Assembly (NCBI GenBank): GCA_014898425.1
Contig: RCSZ01000006.1
Coordinates: 1 to 64,000, forward strand
Source: Botryotinia globosa
Taxonomy: Eukaryota; Ascomycota; Leotiomycetes; Helotiales; Sclerotiniaceae
DNA: 64,000 nt
Direction: 5' to 3'
Shown here: one piece after another, positions 61,807 to 64,000 of the stretch
Numbering within the stretch: the first letter of the stretch is position 1
Layout of the letters: every line of letters begins with the position of its first letter
The notes under the pieces: generated by a model
The model's input: the letters and a program-made list of their open reading frames with translations, nothing else
Told to the model about the DNA's origin: nothing
The model's database searches: none
Program-made: the position numbers and the translations under genes

Positions 61807-64000
61807 ATTTTTTATTTTTTATTTTTTATTTTTTATTTTTTATTTTTTATTTTTTATTTTTTATTTTTTATTTTTTATTTTTATTTTCGAAAACAGAAAA
61901 CACGGTGTGTGATTTGACAGAGGGAGAGGAGCGTTTGGAGCATCAAGATTTTAGAGTCAAGAGGAAGCGAATAGATTTTTGATTGACAGATTTACCCCGC
62001 GTTGTGAGCGTTATCGGGGGGAGGGGGGGGGAGGGGGCGCTCGAGGGGCGATGGGTAGAATGACAATATTACTAAGTACTACTGTATGTAGCATAATGTA
62101 GGTCTTAGGTACCGGTAGGTTAGATCAAATTTGGGGACAAGACGGCGCGGGGATTCGACCGGGAGGTGCGTGACCTACTTGAGTACCTACATTGCCAGGT
62201 CTTATTAGTATCTTACTTGGTTTTGTAACGTTAGTAGGATTATCTCATTGTGGGTGAAGCTTGCGAGAAAACACAGAATATTAGCTGGGTATATTATACG
62301 ATAGACAAAAATCTAGTCCAAAATGAATATCAGCACCGAGCGGATGTATAGCGGATCTTCGCATGTTGATTTTCAAATCGCGGAAGTTATGATGAAGAGA
62401 ATGCCGATAGTATCAGGTTAATTAGCTAAGCCATCGAATCTGATAGGTAGGGAGTTGAACTTGGATGCTTTGGCAATTCCCCATATATTCGTACCAGACT
62501 GCGAAGTACGTACCAGTACCTAAGTTCCGTTCATTCTGCAAAAGGTCAACTCACAGGTTTGCACTTTGTACATAGCGACTTTAAAATGTGGACGTAAATA
62601 CTTATCAACTTGGTGAATCTATCTGTCTTTTGAGTCATGGTAGTATTCTCATCAAGGAAGAGTTGTTTCATTAGAGATCACTGATTTTGATAGGCTCGGA
62701 AGGCGAAATAGGGGTATTTTGAGATGTGATACTGACGGCCGGGGGTAGGAGAAGATTATTGGAAAGAGATAACTTGATATGATGGAATGAAGTGCACTTG
62801 AGGTGAATTGAAGTCAAGTGTGGTGAAGTGAATTATGGTGAAATCAAGCTGTCCTTACTCGACGGAATTTCAAGTTTCGATAATATGCCTGAGCCTACCT
62901 ACCGACATATGAGCAAGTATTGTCGTCTCAACTTTCAAGTTGCGAAATTGATCAATTCATTTCAAAATTCAAAAGTTTAATTGGAAAAAAGGGTTTATGT
63001 GAGAATTGTGTTAATATCTAAGATAGGTATCTAATGTCGATTGATCAAAGCCTTATAAAGACTATTGGAGAATTCACCTAGGGGTACTTGGGAGGTATCA
63101 GATGATTAGCAGGAGGTAGTTGCGAGATTATGTTCTATGCTCTCGAGTCTCGTGAGTCTCATCTAATAATCATATACTATTATACCCTGCCCTATAGGGT
63201 ACATATCAAACTTCCTTGGCAGTTATTGACTCAGGAACAATGTACAACTGGCATCTGCTTGCTTGAAAGTTGACACCTGCTTGAAATCTCCATGTTTACA
63301 CTTTGGGATGGGAAGGGATTAAGGTGGACAATACTGTGCAAGCGAAAGAGATTTTGTTTGATAATCAGGGAATTCCTTTTGATTCTTGATCTTCAACCGT
63401 GTCAAAGTTTGAGATCATTTTGACACAGGGAAATCGGGGATAAAAGATTCAAGGCATGCCAAAGTCCATGAAATGTCATGAAATGTCATGAAATGTCGGA
63501 GAAGGCGAATGGATGAGGTAGTGCTCGGTGTAAGACATACGATGTGATGTATACTCCGTACATGTATACCTACCTAGTATTCATGATTTAAAAGCAGCAG
63601 TAAAAAACTAATCCTGAAATGGTCATGTAACTTACCTTAACCGAGGGATCGAAGTTTATTCATTTACGTCACGTCACTTCTCACAAAACTCATCAACTTT
63701 TTTTTGAATCCTCTCGTCACTCTCTTTGAAAACCGAGAAATCCCCCTCCCACCCCCATCCCCATCACCTGGGCATCTTTTGGCGATTCACGACCTCTTAA
63801 TGGGTGAACAGTTTATTGCGATTACATACTACCCGACCAAGTGGTGATTATAGATCAACAAATGACAAATAAGGTTTGGTGTATATTTAATCTTTGTTGA
63901 TGCTGCTTTTTACTTGCTCACATGTAAGTTTGTCGACTTTTCATTGGAGATCATCCAATCCATAAGATTCTTGTAAGTGAGAAAGAAGGCTTTAACAAAA
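60287..64000. other. Intergenic to window end, no supported gene
   Basis: About 3.7 kb. It contains the TTATTTT array, a G-rich run at 62016-62040 (several G tracts, quadruplex-prone), a CATGAAATGT triplicate near 63470 and TACCTACCTA-type short repeats. The open frame over the T-rich array encodes only Phe/Tyr repeats and is not a gene. Confidence 0.55.
61586..61887. repeat. TTATTTT heptamer minisatellite
   Basis: About 43 units of a 7-bp unit, with occasional 6-bp units, on the plus strand, about 1.3 kb past the end of the transcription factor gene. Confidence 0.95.

Noticed and set aside
61539..61982. 147-codon open frame of Phe/Tyr/Leu repeats
   Set aside because: It is the reading of the TTATTTT array, with no start context or conserved sequence beyond it.

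Overview
This is a window of nuclear DNA from a filamentous ascomycete (Pezizomycotina). A Leotiomycete, perhaps of the Sclerotiniaceae, is my inference rather than something proved here. The reasons are short 55-110 nt introns, Zn2Cys6, 2EXR-like, Cdt1, GET3 and QutR-type genes, and a sharp split into a gene-free A+T-rich block and a normal-composition block. The A+T block looks like repeat-induced point mutation (RIP) acting on transposons.

Bases 1-19129 are the A+T block. I see no intact gene there. It is a stack of decayed mobile elements: a 475-bp TIR element (365-839); remnants related to a Ty1/copia element (about 840-3200); a nearly full-length minus-strand copia element with a pair of about 170-bp LTRs (3216-10289); a minus-strand Ty3/gypsy element whose Gag zinc knuckle and RT can still be read through stop codons (about 10.3-17.1 kb); and two inverted copies of an unfamiliar 1.1-1.3 kb element (6474-7805 and 17989-19129). 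Each of those copies ends in the same 91-bp G+C-rich hairpin module, which differs at one base. The second copy forms the edge of the A+T block.

Bases 19130-38229 are gene-dense: a METTL24-like membrane-anchored methyltransferase-fold protein; a small secreted protein; a DUF1365 protein; the coactivator MBF1; a Cdt1-like replication licensing factor; two tandem PREIRD-motif (2EXR/F-box-like) paralogues; the tail-anchored protein targeting ATPase GET3; a 5-hydroxyisourate hydrolase of the urate pathway; and a Ser-rich hypothetical protein.

Bases 38230-64000 are gene-sparse. Three genes are clear: a sugar-porter MFS transporter (42163-44126), a quinate-repressor-like dehydroquinase/shikimate-dehydrogenase-like protein (48844-50856) and a seven-exon Zn2Cys6 transcription factor (57482-60286). 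The long spacers hold many short minisatellites with 6-11 bp units. Quinate/shikimate, sugar uptake and a C6 regulator suggest a carbon-use theme, but the genes are kilobases apart and nothing shows that they form a cluster. Exon borders were set by reading GT/AG signals and keeping protein frame and family continuity. No alignment or RNA evidence was available.
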